Shown: in pieces, positions 26,949 to 39,400 of the stretch | How the letters are laid out: each line of letters starts with the position of its first letter | Numbering within the stretch: the stretch's first letter is position 1 | Assembly: GCA_019638515.1 (NCBI GenBank) | Contig: JAHBTS010000006.1 | Coordinates: 32,001 to 96,000, forward strand | Direction: 5' to 3' | Source: Chitinophagales bacterium | GTDB taxonomy: Bacteria; Bacteroidota; Bacteroidia; Chitinophagales; LD1 | Length of the DNA: 64,000 nt | Translations under genes and position numbers: made by a program | The notes under the pieces: generated by a model | Told to the model about the DNA's origin: nothing | The model's input: only the letters and a program-made list of their open reading frames with translations | Databases searched by the model: none

Positions 26949-29900
26949 TTATACTACCTCTACTTTTACTTGTAGCACTTCTTCATTCATTTCTATTTCA
27001 TCGGCTACATCTAAAGTTTCTACAAGTGCAATATCTCTTGCCAATATTTCATTGCTGATGTATTCACGGAAGTTGTTCAATGCTTCTTCAAAAGTTGCAT
27101 TCTTTACTACTGAAACTTTAATGCGGTCGAGCACTTGAAAGTCTTTATCTTTTCGTAAGTTTTGAACCTTATTGATAAACTCGCGGGCATTCCCCTCTTT
27201 GCGTAAAGCATCGGTGATGGTAACGTCTAAAGCTACCGTTAAACCTGCATCGCTGGCTACCAACCAACCCGGAATATCTTCGGTTTGAATTTCTACTTCG
27301 TGCAATTGCAATACAAATTCTTCTCCTTCCAATTGTAGTTTATACTGCTGCTCGCGCTCTATTTTAAGAATATCTTCTTGCTCAAATTGAGCTACTGCAT
27401 TTTGCACAGCTTTTATTTTTTGCCCTGCTCGCTTTCCTAATTCTTTAAAGTTGGGCTTTATTTTCTTTTTCACCACACCGGAAGCATCGCTAATGTATTC
27501 AATTGCTTTTACGTTTACTTCGCTTAAAATGTAGTTTTCAACTTTCTCAAAATGTAGTTGCTGCGCCTCGCTCAATACAGGAATAAGTATTTTGCTAAGT
27601 GGCTGACGCACTTTAATTTTTTCTTTCTTACGCAACGAAAGAATAAGCGAACAGGATTTTTGAGCCAACTCCATTCGCTGCTCTAAATCTTGGTTTATGA
27701 AGTCTTCGTTTGCAGGTTCCAACAGTTCTAAATGTATGCTTCCGCTGCCATTTAAGTTTTGAAACAACCACTCACTTACAAATGGCGAAATTGGCGACAT
27801 GAGTTTGGCTACCGTAACTAAGCAATGGTAAAGTACATCGTAGGCAGCTTGCTTATCGCTGCTCATTTCACCTTTCCAAAAGCGTCTTCTATTAAGGCGT
27901 ACATACCAGTTGCTTAAATCTTCATCCACAAATTTTTCTATTGCGCGTGCTGCTTTTGTGGGTTCAAAATCTTCGTAATATGCTGTAGTTTCTTTTACTA
28001 AAGTTTGTAGGCGCGAAAGAATCCATTTATCTAGCTCCACAAAGTTTGGATTGTTTTCCAATTTACTATTAGGCTTTTGCGGCTTATCTATATTGGCATA
28101 GAGCGCAAAAAATGCGTAAGTGTTATATAAGGTTCCAAACAGTGAGCGCTGTACTTCCTGCAAGCCTGCAATATCAAACTTCATATTATCCCACGGATCG
28201 CTATTGCGCATCATGTACCAGCGAGTGGCATCGGCACTGTATTTTTCCAAGGTCTCAAACGGATCTATTACATTGCCCAAACGTTTACTCATTTTGTTGC
28301 CGTTTTTATCTAGCAGCAAACCATTAGACACCACGTTCTTGTAAGCAGGATATTTTCCATCGGTGATAGCGCAAGCTAATACATGTAGCGTAAAGAACCA
28401 GCCGCGAGTTTGATCTACGCCTTCGGCAATAAAATCGGCAGGGAAAAAACTACCCGCTTCAAACACGCCTTGCGAATTAAAGGAACCAACTTTTTCCTCG
28501 TTCTCAAATGGCCAATGCCATTGTGCAAATGGCATAGCACCGCTATCGAACCACACATCTATCAAATCCGGTACGCGCTTCATTGGCTTGCCCAAAGCTG
28601 AAACAAGGGTAATTTCATCTACCACAGGTTTGTGTAAATCTGTTACTTCTATTGGCCTTGATACGCCTGCTGCTACGGCTTTTGCTATTTCATTTTTCAA
28701 TTCTTCAATGGAGCCTATGCACTTGGTTTCTGAACCATCTTCTGCAACCCAAATTGGCAGCGGAGTTCCCCAATAACGAGAGCGCGACAAATTCCAATCT
28801 ACCAAATTTTCTAACCATTGCCCAAAGCGGCCTTCGCCTGTATGAGCCGGTTTCCAATTAATGGTTTTATTGAGGGCTATTAGCTTATCTTTTATTGCGG
28901 TGGTGCGTATAAACCAACTATCTAAAGGATAGTAAACAATAGGCTTATCGGTACGCCAGCAATGCGGATAATTGTGCTCGTATTTTTCAGTTTTAAAGAG
29001 TTTGTTTTCCAGTTTCAACTTCAATACAATTAAATCATCTGCACTCATAAAACTCTTTAAATCGGCAATAATGCCGTGCGCCTTCAGCACTTGCTTTTGG
29101 TGTTCAAACTCCTGTTGTTTTTCGGCATCGGTGTAGTATGCTTCTTTTACATAACGCATTTGAATTGGGAAAACAGCATCGTTTACTTCTTCGGTAAATT
29201 TTCCTTGCCTATCTACCAATGTAAGCGATCCTATTCCATTCTGCTTGGCTACCTTAAAATCATCGGCACCAAACGAAGGTGCAATATGAACTATTCCCGT
29301 ACCATCTGTGGTAGTTACAAAATCGCCCAACACAACCCGAAAGGCATCGCCATCTTTTGGCTGAGTATATGGCAACAATTGCTCGTAATGTGTACCTTCT
29401 AGTGCTGCTCCTTTTACAGATAAGAGTACCTCGTAAGGAATTTTTTTATCGCCACTTTTATATTCTTCAAATTTTAAGATGGCATTCTCTGCCGGAAAAT
29501 ATTTACCGAATAAGTCCTTGGCAAGAATTACATGTATCAATTGATGCGTGAAAGCGTTGTACGTTTTCACCAATACGTATTCTATGTCTTTTCCCACTGC
29601 CAATGCCGTATTTGAAGGCAATGTCCACGGAGTGGTGGTCCATGCCAAGAAAAACACATCGCCCTCTACTCCAAACTTAGGCTCCTTTACTTTAAACTGA
29701 GCAACGGCACTCACATCTTTTACATTCCGATAGCATCCCGGTTGGTTTAATTCATGCGAACTTAATCCGGTACCCGCAGCCGGAGAGTATGGCTGAATGG
29801 TGTAACCTTCATAGAGCAATCCTTTGTCGTATAGCTTTTTGAGTAGCGCCCACAAACTTTCTATATAGTTATTTTCGTACGTAATGTATGGATGCTTCAA

Positions 29901-30353
29901 ATCTACCCAATAGCCCATTTTTTCGGTGAGATCGTTCCATACATCGGTAAAGCGCATTACATCTTCTCTGCAAAGTTGATTGTAAGCTGCAACTGTAATC
30001 TTTGTGCCAATATCGGCTTTAGTTATTCCTAACTGCTTTTCTACATTTAGCTCTACCGGCAAACCATGCGTGTCCCATCCGGCTTTTCGCTCTACGCGGT
30101 AGCCTTGCAATGTTTTGAATCGGCAGAATAAATCTTTTATGGTGCGGCTCATTACGTGGTGAATGCCCGGCTTACCATTTGCCGATGGCGGTCCTTCATA
30201 AAACACGAAACGCCTATCTTCAGAACGCTCGCTAATACTGCGTTCAAATACTTTATTTTCTTTCCACCATTGTAAAATTTCCTTTTCAATAGCAGGCATA
30301 TTTAACTGTTCAAATTCCGGGTAAAGAGCGTCTAATGAATTTTTCCTTTTCAT
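26949..30353 (-). CDS. ileS: Isoleucyl-tRNA synthetase, type 2, with GXHH signature
   Basis: A class Ia synthetase of 1,134 residues that charges tRNA-Ile. Its length and its KMSKR (687-691) place it in the type 2 (eukaryote-like) group rather than the shorter type 1. The first signature motif, normally HXGH, reads GIHH at residues 63-66 (nucleotides 30156-30167), following PPSANGKP. The editing (CP1) domain includes TTTPWTLPSN near 240. The anticodon-binding domain and long type 2 C-terminal region follow. GXHH-bearing type 2 enzymes have been linked to extreme mupirocin resistance. No type 1 copy is in this window, so I cannot say whether this is the only ileS. Confidence 0.95.
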   Translation of the reverse strand: MKRKNSLDALYPEFEQLNMPAIEKEILQWWKENKVFERSISERSEDRRFVFYEGPPSANGKPGIHHVMSRTIKDLFCRFKTLQGYRVERKAGWDTHGLPVELNVEKQLGITKADIGTKITVAAYNQLCREDVMRFTDVWNDLTEKMGYWVDLKHPYITYENNYIESLWALLKKLYDKGLLYEGYTIQPYSPAAGTGLSSHELNQPGCYRNVKDVSAVAQFKVKEPKFGVEGDVFFLAWTTTPWTLPSNTALAVGKDIEYVLVKTYNAFTHQLIHVILAKDLFGKYFPAENAILKFEEYKSGDKKIPYEVLLSVKGAALEGTHYEQLLPYTQPKDGDAFRVVLGDFVTTTDGTGIVHIAPSFGADDFKVAKQNGIGSLTLVDRQGKFTEEVNDAVFPIQMRYVKEAYYTDAEKQQEFEHQKQVLKAHGIIADLKSFMSADDLIVLKLKLENKLFKTEKYEHNYPHCWRTDKPIVYYPLDSWFIRTTAIKDKLIALNKTINWKPAHTGEGRFGQWLENLVDWNLSRSRYWGTPLPIWVAEDGSETKCIGSIEELKNEIAKAVAAGVSRPIEVTDLHKPVVDEITLVSALGKPMKRVPDLIDVWFDSGAMPFAQWHWPFENEEKVGSFNSQGVFEAGSFFPADFIAEGVDQTRGWFFTLHVLACAITDGKYPAYKNVVSNGLLLDKNGNKMSKRLGNVIDPFETLEKYSADATRWYMMRNSDPWDNMKFDIAGLQEVQRSLFGTLYNTYAFFALYANIDKPQKPNSKLENNPNFVELDKWILSRLQTLVKETTAYYEDFEPTKAARAIEKFVDEDLSNWYVRLNRRRFWKGEMSSDKQAAYDVLYHCLVTVAKLMSPISPFVSEWLFQNLNGSGSIHLELLEPANEDFINQDLEQRMELAQKSCSLILSLRKKEKIKVRQPLSKILIPVLSEAQQLHFEKVENYILSEVNVKAIEYISDASGVVKKKIKPNFKELGKRAGQKIKAVQNAVAQFEQEDILKIEREQQYKLQLEGEEFVLQLHEVEIQTEDIPGWLVASDAGLTVALDVTITDALRKEGNAREFINKVQNLRKDKDFQVLDRIKVSVVKNATFEEALNNFREYISNEILARDIALVETLDVADEIEMNEEVLQVKVEVV

Positions 30354-30402
30354 ATTTTATATGCAATTGAAATACTTGTAAAAAACAGGCTCGCGAAACT
30401 AC

Positions 30403-30439
30403 AAAAAAAAGGAGCTAAACATTACGCTTAGCTCCTTTT
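30403..30439 (-). terminator. Rho-independent terminator after the giant adhesin gene
   Basis: A perfect 12-bp stem AAAAGGAGCTAA / TTAGCTCCTTTT (30407-30418 with 30428-30439), a 9-nt loop and, on the minus strand, a run of eight T residues. It begins 22 bases past the adhesin stop and leaves only about 50 bp for the ileS promoter. Confidence 0.92.
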
Positions 30440-30460
30440 AAGAAATTAAGGTATTAAGTA

Positions 30461-33400
30461 TTACTTCATAACAGCAATAGTACCGGTAAAGTCTTTTTCT
30501 ACATTGTTGTAATAACGAACTTTCATTACATAAACATAGGTATCAAATTGTACCGGCTCACCTTTAAAGGTTCCATCCCAACCTTCGCCATTGCCAATAC
30601 CGTTTGTTTGTTTATCGTTCTCAAAAATTAGGTTACCCCAACGGTCGTACACTTTTACTTGTGCATCTATTGCTCCCAAAATATCGAACTCAAATCTATC
30701 GTTCAAGCCATCGCCATTTGGAGAGAATGCAGTAGGTAAGAAAGATGATTCAACTATACTTACAGCAACAGTTACTGTATCGCTGGCTGTGCATGAATCC
30801 TCATCCATTACAACAACTGTATAAGTAGTGGTAGAAAGAGGTGCAACACGTGGGTCGCTGCAATTGGTACTATCGGCACAGTTGCTGAAATTGAATGTAC
30901 CCAACGGACTCCAAACATGGCTTACTACATTCTTAGTTGAATTAGTAATTGCTGAAAGTTGAGCTTCCATTCCTGCAAGGATTATTTGCTTGTCGCTTAC
31001 CAAATCTACAGTAATAGCATTTGGCGCATTAATGGTGAAGGTAGCTATTCCCTCACAGCCATTTGCATCGCGTACTAACAAAGTATAAGTACCTGGCAAT
31101 AAACCTGTAAACTCATTCGATGCTTGCGTAATGTTGTTCAATACATACACATAAGGAGCATTACCTCCAGTTACAGTTGCAGTAACTTTTCCGGTGGCAG
31201 TATTTGAACATTTAGAAGCAACTACGTTGGTTGTAACAGTAATTGGTACTGGTTGTGCCAACACAGCAGTATCTACAGCAATACAGCCATAGCTATCTGT
31301 AATTGAAACAATATATGTACCTGCAGCTAATTGAGTTGCCGTAGCACCATTCTGCTGAGGAGTAGCATTCCAGCTATAAGTGTAAGGCTCTGCACCTCCG
31401 GTTACAACTACTGATGCAAATCCTGTGTTGCCTCCGGTGCAAATTGGGTTGCTCACGCTCATTACAGTCGAAAGTTTTGTTTTCTCTCCAACTGTAAATG
31501 TTGCTGTTGAGGTACATCCCGAGGCATCAGTAACAGTAACGGTATAAACTCCGGCTGCTATACTTTGCAAATCTTGTGAAGTGGCTCCGCCAGTCCATGC
31601 AAAAGTATAGTTTCCTGCACCTCCCGAAACCGCAATTGAAATGCTACCATCTGCTACACCATTACATTTTGAATCGGTAACAGTACCTACAATTACAATT
31701 TGAGTGCTTTGGTTAATAGTAATTGAATCTGTAATGCGGCAATTGTTTTTATCAGTTACCACAACTGCATACTTACCTGCAGTTAAGTTGGTTTGCGCAG
31801 AATCAATTTCAAAATTACTCCACAAGTAGTAGTATGGATATGTGCCTCCGGTTACTACAGCCGAAACGCTTCCGGTTGAAGCTCCATAGCATACCACATC
31901 TGTTTTTTGCAATGTAACTACCAAAGGTAATGGCTCTATTACATTGTAAACACCAGTTGCCTCACAACCATTTCCATCGGTTACGGTAACACGGTAAGAG
32001 CCCCCTGCCAAGTTGCTACGGTCTTTGTTTACAGAACCATCATTCCATGCATAAGTATATGGTAAGGTTCCCCCGTATGCGGTGTTGATAATAACACCAT
32101 CGCTGGCTCCGGCACAAGTTACATCTGTAATAATACCGGTTTGGTACAATGGACTTGGTTGCGAAACATCTATGGTATCTACTGCCGTACAGCCTTTTGA
32201 ATCTGTAACAGTTACAATATAAACACCGGATGCCAATGCATTCAAATCTTCAAGTGTGTCGCCATTGCTCCAATTGTAGCTGTAAATTGGCGTTCCACCT
32301 GATACTATTAAATCTATACCTCCGTTGCTGTCTCCAGAACACTTAGGTGTTCTTACCAATGCATTGATATTTAACTGAGAAGGATTGATGATTTGTGCAC
32401 TAGTAACTACCGAACAATTTTGGGTATCGGTAACGGTTACTTCATAAATACCTCCCGACAATCCGGTAAGGGTAGCTCCTGTTCCGCCATTACTCCAAGC
32501 ATAAGTATAGCCTGGTGTTCCGCCTGTTACATTTACTGTAATAGAACCGTCATTAGCATTAAAACATGTAATTTGATTTACAGTTGTAGTTGCCACCAAC
32601 GGTTGAGGTTCAAAAATATCAGCACTATCACGTTTTTCACATCCGTTATTATCGGTAACGATAACGATATATAAGCCACCATTCAAATTACCAATGCTTG
32701 AACTACCTTGGAATGTACTCCATAAGTAAGTATAAGGAGGAGTACCTCCACTTACAGTTACAGATGCTGTTCCATTTTTAGCATTAAAGCAAGTTACATC
32801 TGTTGAGGTTACTAACGATACAATTGCACTTGGCTCTGCTACTACATAAGAATCGGTAGCTGTACATCCGGCCAAGTCTGTAACCGTAACATCGTATGTT
32901 CCGGCAGGTACATTATTCAAATCTTCTAAAGCAGATCCATTAGACCAACTAAAGGTATAAGGAATAGTGCCACCCACCACGGTAATATCCACCTTACCGT
33001 TTGAAGCTCCATTACAAAGTGCATCTACTGCAACTCCTGTAAGAGCAAGTACTACCGGTTGGGTAACAGTTACAGTAATTTCTTGTGTACAGTTATTAGC
33101 ATCTGTAACAGTTAAAGTATAGGAGCCTGCTGTTAAACCACTAATTGAAGCAGTAGTACCACCATTGCTCCAAGCATACGCGTAAGCCGGTGTACCACCA
33201 CTAACTGTAACTGAAATAGCACCACTATTTCCATTGTTACATGCTACATTAGTAACAGTTGGGGTAATTACAATTGGTTGAGGCTCTGCAATAACTACAC
33301 TATCGCGCAATTCGCAATTGTTTTTGTCTTTAACAATTACATAATACTTGCCTCCGCTAACTGCATTTATGCTTGAACTTAATGTAAAATTACTCCAGAA

Positions 33401-36400
33401 GTATGTATAAGGCAGTGTGCCGCCTGTTACACTTACTGTAGCCGAACCATTTGCTGCCCCCGGACAATCTACATCAACTTTAGAAATTGTAGCTGCCAGT
33501 GGTTGTGGCTCTGCAACTGTATAAGATGCAGTTACAGTACATCCATTAAAGTCTGTTACAGTGAAGGTATATGTACCTCCACCTAAACCAGCTAAATCCT
33601 GCGTGCTTGCACCATTGTTCCAAGCAAAAGTATATGGCTGAACACCACCTACTATTGATTGAGAAATAGTTCCATCCGAAGCACCGGAACAACTTACATC
33701 TTTTACTACACCGCTAACTTGAATAGGAGCAGGTTGCGTAATTGTAAATGAGCTTACTACACTACAATTATTGAAGTCTGTTACAGTAACTGTATAAGTG
33801 CCTACTTGCAATCCAGAAACATCCTCAGTAGCGGCACCATTAGACCAAGCAAAGGTATAAGGAGTAATACCACCGGTTGTAGTTAAATTGATTGCACCAT
33901 TTGCACCGCCATTACAATTTACATTGGTTAATGAATCTAAAGTAATTACCAACGGCTGAGGCTCTGCAATAGTTATAGATTCTCTTGCTGTACAGCCATT
34001 GGCATCGGTAACTACCACAATATAAGTTCCACCGCCTACACCATTCAAATCTTCTGTGTTAGCAAATGTATTCCATGAATATGTATAAGGTGCTGTTCCT
34101 CCTGAAACACTAAAATCTACTGTACCATCATTAGCGCCTGCACAAGACACATCTGTACCTGAAATTCCGGTAACCAATGCTGACGGCTCATTGATAGTAT
34201 AAGAAGCAGCTAAAGTACATCCGTTGGCATCTGTAACGGTAACCGTATAAGTACCTGCACCTAATCCGGTTAAACTATTTACAATAGCACCATTGTTCCA
34301 TAAATAGCTATATGGCACTGTTCCACCAACTACATTTACATTTATAGTTCCATTCGCCAATCCATTGCAAGTTACATCTGTTTGGCTGCCTACTATATTC
34401 AATGCAACTGCTGGCTGAGTAATAGTTACACTGGTTACTTTCGTACATCCGTTACCGTCTGTTACCGTTACACTATATGTTCCGGCTACATCACTAATAG
34501 ATGAGGTTGATGCTCCATTGCTCCATGCATAACTGTACGCTCCGGTTCCTCCACTCACAGCTAATGATGCTGTTCCACTATCGCCATTACACAATACATT
34601 TACTACACTGCTGCTTATCTGTATGGCCGCTGGTTCATTGATTACCACACTGTCTCTTGCACTGCAACCATTTACATCTGTTACTGTTACAAAATAGGTG
34701 CCGCCATTCAATCCGCTAATGCTTGATGTATTGGCAAAGGTGCTCCAGCCATAGCTGTATGGCGCTGTTCCGCCACTTACGCTTACACTCGCACTGCCAT
34801 TGCCATCTCCATTACAATTCAAATCTGTTCCGCTCATTACTGTTTGCAAACCTGATGCTGGCGCTACTACTGTATAACTCTCTTCTACTGTACAACCATT
34901 TGCATCGCTTACTGTTACGGTATAGGTACCGCCTGTTAAGCCATTGATGTTTTGTGTAAGTGCTCCATTGCTCCATGAGTAGCTGTATGGGAATACGCCT
35001 CCTCCTACTGTAATCGATACACTGCCTGTATTGCCTCCATAACAGTTTACATTTACTACTGTCGCATTTACAACAATTGCTGTCGGTTCGGTTATCGTTA
35101 CACTGGTTACTTTCGTACATCCGTTACCATCTGTTACCGTTACACTATATGTTCCGGCTACATCACTAATAGATGAAGTTGATGCTCCATTGCTCCATGC
35201 ATAACTGTACGCTCCGGTTCCTCCACTCACTGTTAATGATGCTGTTCCACTATCGCCATTACACAATACATTTACTGTAGAAACTGAAAGTGTAAGTGCT
35301 GGAGCTTCTGTGATATTTACTAGGTTAGAAGTTGTACATCCATTTCCATCTGTTACCACTACAGTATAAAGACCTGCTAGAAGTCCTGAAATATCCTCTG
35401 TAGTTTGTCCATTGCTCCACAAATAAGTATATGGTGTTACGCCACCGTTTACTGTTAAGTCGATACTTCCATTTGCCCCTCCATTACAAAGTATATTTAC
35501 TGAAGTAAATGAAGACGATAATAATGCAGGCTCACCTATTGTTTGCGAAACTACTTGCACACAAGCATTGGCATCTGTTACAGTAACACTATAAGTACCA
35601 ACAGGGACATTTAAAATATCTTCTGTAGAAGCACCATTACTCCAATTGAATGAATAAGGAGAAGTTCCGCCTGCAACAGAAATATCCACAAATCCTGTAC
35701 TGTCGCCATTACATAATACATCTCTGTAAGATGCTACATAAGCTGACAAAGGAAGCGGCTGGCTAATTGAAGCGCCTCCCACAGCAGTACAACCTTTACT
35801 ATCGGTTACTGTTACATTGTAAGAATTTGCAGGAACATTGGTTATATCTTCACTTCCGGAACCATTACTCCATAAGTAAGTATAAGGAGCTGTGCCACCC
35901 GCTGTAGTAATGTAGATACCACCAGTAGAACCGCCATTACACAATGAATTTACCACAGAGTCTATAAGTACAGAAAGTAAGCCGGGCTGTGTAACTCCTG
36001 CATTCAAAAATGCAGAACAACCTTTTGCATCACGCAATGTTACCACATAATTATTCGCTGTTAATCCGGTAAATACAGGTACCGCTTGATATGTTATACC
36101 ATTTATTGAATAGCTATATGGCATTACACCTCCAGAAAGCGTTACATAAATTTCGCCATCGTTTCCACCAAAGCAAGAAACATTTTTAATAGAATCTAAT
36201 GTTGCCGATACTGCATATTGATTATTGATTGTTACAGTATCGCTTGCCAAACAGCCTTTATCATCAATTGCCGTAAATGTGTAAAAACCTGCGGCTATAT
36301 TGCTGAATGTAGGAGAAATTTGAAATGGCCCTCCATTTAATGAATATTGATAAGGAGCTACACCACCTGATGCAAATCCTGTTAAACTTCCATCAAAAAC

Positions 36401-39400
36401 ATTGGCACAACTTGCATCTGCTGTAGCAAAAATTGTTGCCGATAATTGTGTTGGCTCACTAACTACAACCTGCGATGGATAAGTTACCGAACATGCACTA
36501 TCATCTCTTATAGTTATAGTGTAACTTCCTGCAGTTAATCCCGTAAAAGGACTTGTTTGGAATGGTCCACCATCTAATGAATATAAAACGCCACCATTTG
36601 CAGAAGAACCGGAAGCTGAAATAGTTCCATCATTACCGCCAAAACATGAAACATCAGTATGGCTTACACTTACAAATGAAGGAAGCGTAAGAACATTCAC
36701 AATACTTAGATTGTTATCATCGGAACAAACACCCGAAGTAACTGTGCGTTTATACCATATTGTTGAAGTTGCAAATGGAGGTTGATAATCTACACCACCA
36801 TTTAAACCTGAAGCAGGAGTCCAAGTAGCTCCACTGTTTACGCTTTGCTCCCACAAATAAGTATAAGTTCCGGTTCCCCCCGTAGGTACGCCTCCAACAA
36901 TAAGTGTAGGAGTTCCGGATGCACAAAATTTCTGATAAGTTGGGCTAACTATATTATTAGCAATGGTAGGTTGTATAGTTACTTTTACCACATTTGAAAT
37001 TGCAGTATCACAACCTATGCCAGTAGCAAAATATTTTGTTCTAAAGAATGTTGTTGTAGAAACTGTACCCGTGGCATGTGATGAACTGTTGGTGCCAACA
37101 TCGCTCCACGCTAAACTATCGGTACTTTCCTGCCATTGATAAGTTAATGTACCGGTACCACCGCTACCAACAGCTGTAAGTGTAGTACCTCCTGAACCAC
37201 AAAAAGTTGTAGAACCGACAATGCTTACCGTTGGATCCGGTAACACAGTAATGGTTACGGTATTAGATGTTGCAGGCGAACAACCTAAGCCAGTTGCCGA
37301 ATACACACATCTAAAATCAGTTGAAGCAGCCAATGCTCCGGTAGCCAATGTAGCAGTGTTACCACCTGTATTTTGCCATGCAATACCATCAAAATACTGC
37401 CATTGGTAAGTTAAGGTGCCTGTACCGCCACTTACAGAAGATGAAAGAGTTACACTGCCACCGCTACAAATAGTTTGTGCAGTACCAATACTTATGGTTG
37501 GATTAGGTACCACTGTTAAAGTTGTTACCGCAGAAGTATCCGCATCACAACCCGGCACTGTTGATGATAAAACACAACGGTATTGAGTAGTAGAGCTTAA
37601 TACTGGTGTGGTGTAATTATCGCTGTTAATTCCTACATTATTCCAAACGCCTGCATTAAACACTTGCCATTGATAATTATCAGCACCGCTTCCACCAGTA
37701 ACAGTAGCGCTTAGCAATACACCTGTTCCACTACAAACTGTTTGTGAAGGAGTAATAGTGATTGAGCCTTGTGGATACACATCCCAAGAAGCAATAGTAG
37801 CCGGAGATGTAGCTGAACAACCCGTTCCGGCAGAACAACTTCCGCGTTGCACTCTTATTTCTACACGATTAGTACCGCTTGTAGCTAAAGACGCACCTGA
37901 AGTATAAGCAGCCCATGCACTCCAAATATTTGACAAATCGCGTGTTCTATACTCATACACATCGCTACAACCTACACCACCTGTACCTGCATTTATAGTA
38001 GCGCTTACATTTTGGCCATCACATACCGCTGCTGAATTAGGCGTTTTTACATTCAAAGTAGGATTAGATGGTTGAGGGTTTACTGTCCAAGAAGCAATGG
38101 TTGTATAACCTGTTGAATTACAACCACTGAGAGCCGTGCAATTTTCACGTGCCACTCTAATTTCAACCAAGTTATATCCTGTTGTAGGAATTGAAGAAGC
38201 CGAAACATAAGCAGCCCAAGGTTCGTATGCATTTGCGGTAGTTCTTCTTCTATATTCATACGTATCGCTGCAACCTACACCACCAGAACCTACATTTATA
38301 GTAGCACTTACAGTTTGTCCTTCACAAATAGCAGCTAAATTAGGTGTTTTAGCATTTAATGTTGGAGCAATCGGCTGTGGCGTTACATCCCAAGCAGCAA
38401 TGGTTGAAAATGCTGTTCCGGTACACCCTGTACCTGCAGTACAACCAGCTCTTTGAACTTGAACTTCTACTCTGTTCATAGCAGCAGTAGTTGCAATATT
38501 AGCACCCGAACTATAAGTAGTCCAAGCAGACCAAGTATTAGATAAATTTCTTGTTCTATATTGATATACATCTGAACAACCTACTCCACCTGTACCCGCA
38601 TTGATGGTTGCATTTACACCTGTACCTGCACAAACCGTTGCTACATTGGGCGTTTTAGCATTCAATGTAGGTAAAGCAGGTTGTGCCTGAACATCCCAAG
38701 TAAGTTGGAAAGTTCCGGGAGAATTGGTACAGCCAGAGGAACAACTTCCTCTTCTAATTTGAATTTTGGCCGCATTGGTACCAACACCCACCCCACTGGT
38801 AGTGAAGCTACTGGTACTGCCCCATGCTGTCCAAGAACCTGAACCAGCATCTTGAAAACGATACTCAAAACTACATCCCAAACCGGTATTAGTTCCGCCC
38901 GATGGCGCAGAAGCCGAAACTACAGTTCCTGTACAAATGGCTGATAAATTAGGCGATTTTGTAGCAGTAGTTGGATCATCCGGCTGAGGCACTACGTTGA
39001 ATGTTACATCTGAATTACACACACCAACAGTAGCACGAACAGTTACACTGCCTGCTCCGCCTGAATGGTTATAGGTAGATCCAGAAATGGAACCAGAACC
39101 CGAAACAATAGAATATGTAACAGTAGGGTTTCCAGAATAAGTTCCTCCCAAGGTAGAAGTTAATGCTTTAGAACCTCCGGTACAAATAGCTGCAGTAGAA
39201 GTTGTATTACTTATTGTTGTATTTTGGCGAACTTTTAAAACAGCAGAAGTTCCCTCCCAAACACTACCGCAACTGTACCTATGCACATACGCCTTGGCTG
39301 TACCTGTAAAATCAGCCGTCCATGCTAAAGAAGCTGCTGCCCCTGTACAGTCCGGCCCGTTATTATCGTTGTAGGCTTTATATGTATCTGCATTATCCCT

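Larger units (their letters stand above)
31010..36690 (-). repeat. Tandem SprB-repeat coding tract (about 25 units)
   Basis: Roughly 225-bp in-frame units, each coding one SprB repeat of about 76 residues, make up this part of the adhesin gene. Most units have drifted in DNA sequence while keeping the Cys pair, GG, PY, W and VTVTD positions. Boundaries are approximate to a few tens of bases. Confidence 0.85.

Noticed and set aside
31010..36690. Regular repeats that could suggest a CRISPR or satellite array
   Set aside because: The period is about 225 bp, in frame, and codes for SprB repeats; units are diverged and there are no spacers.
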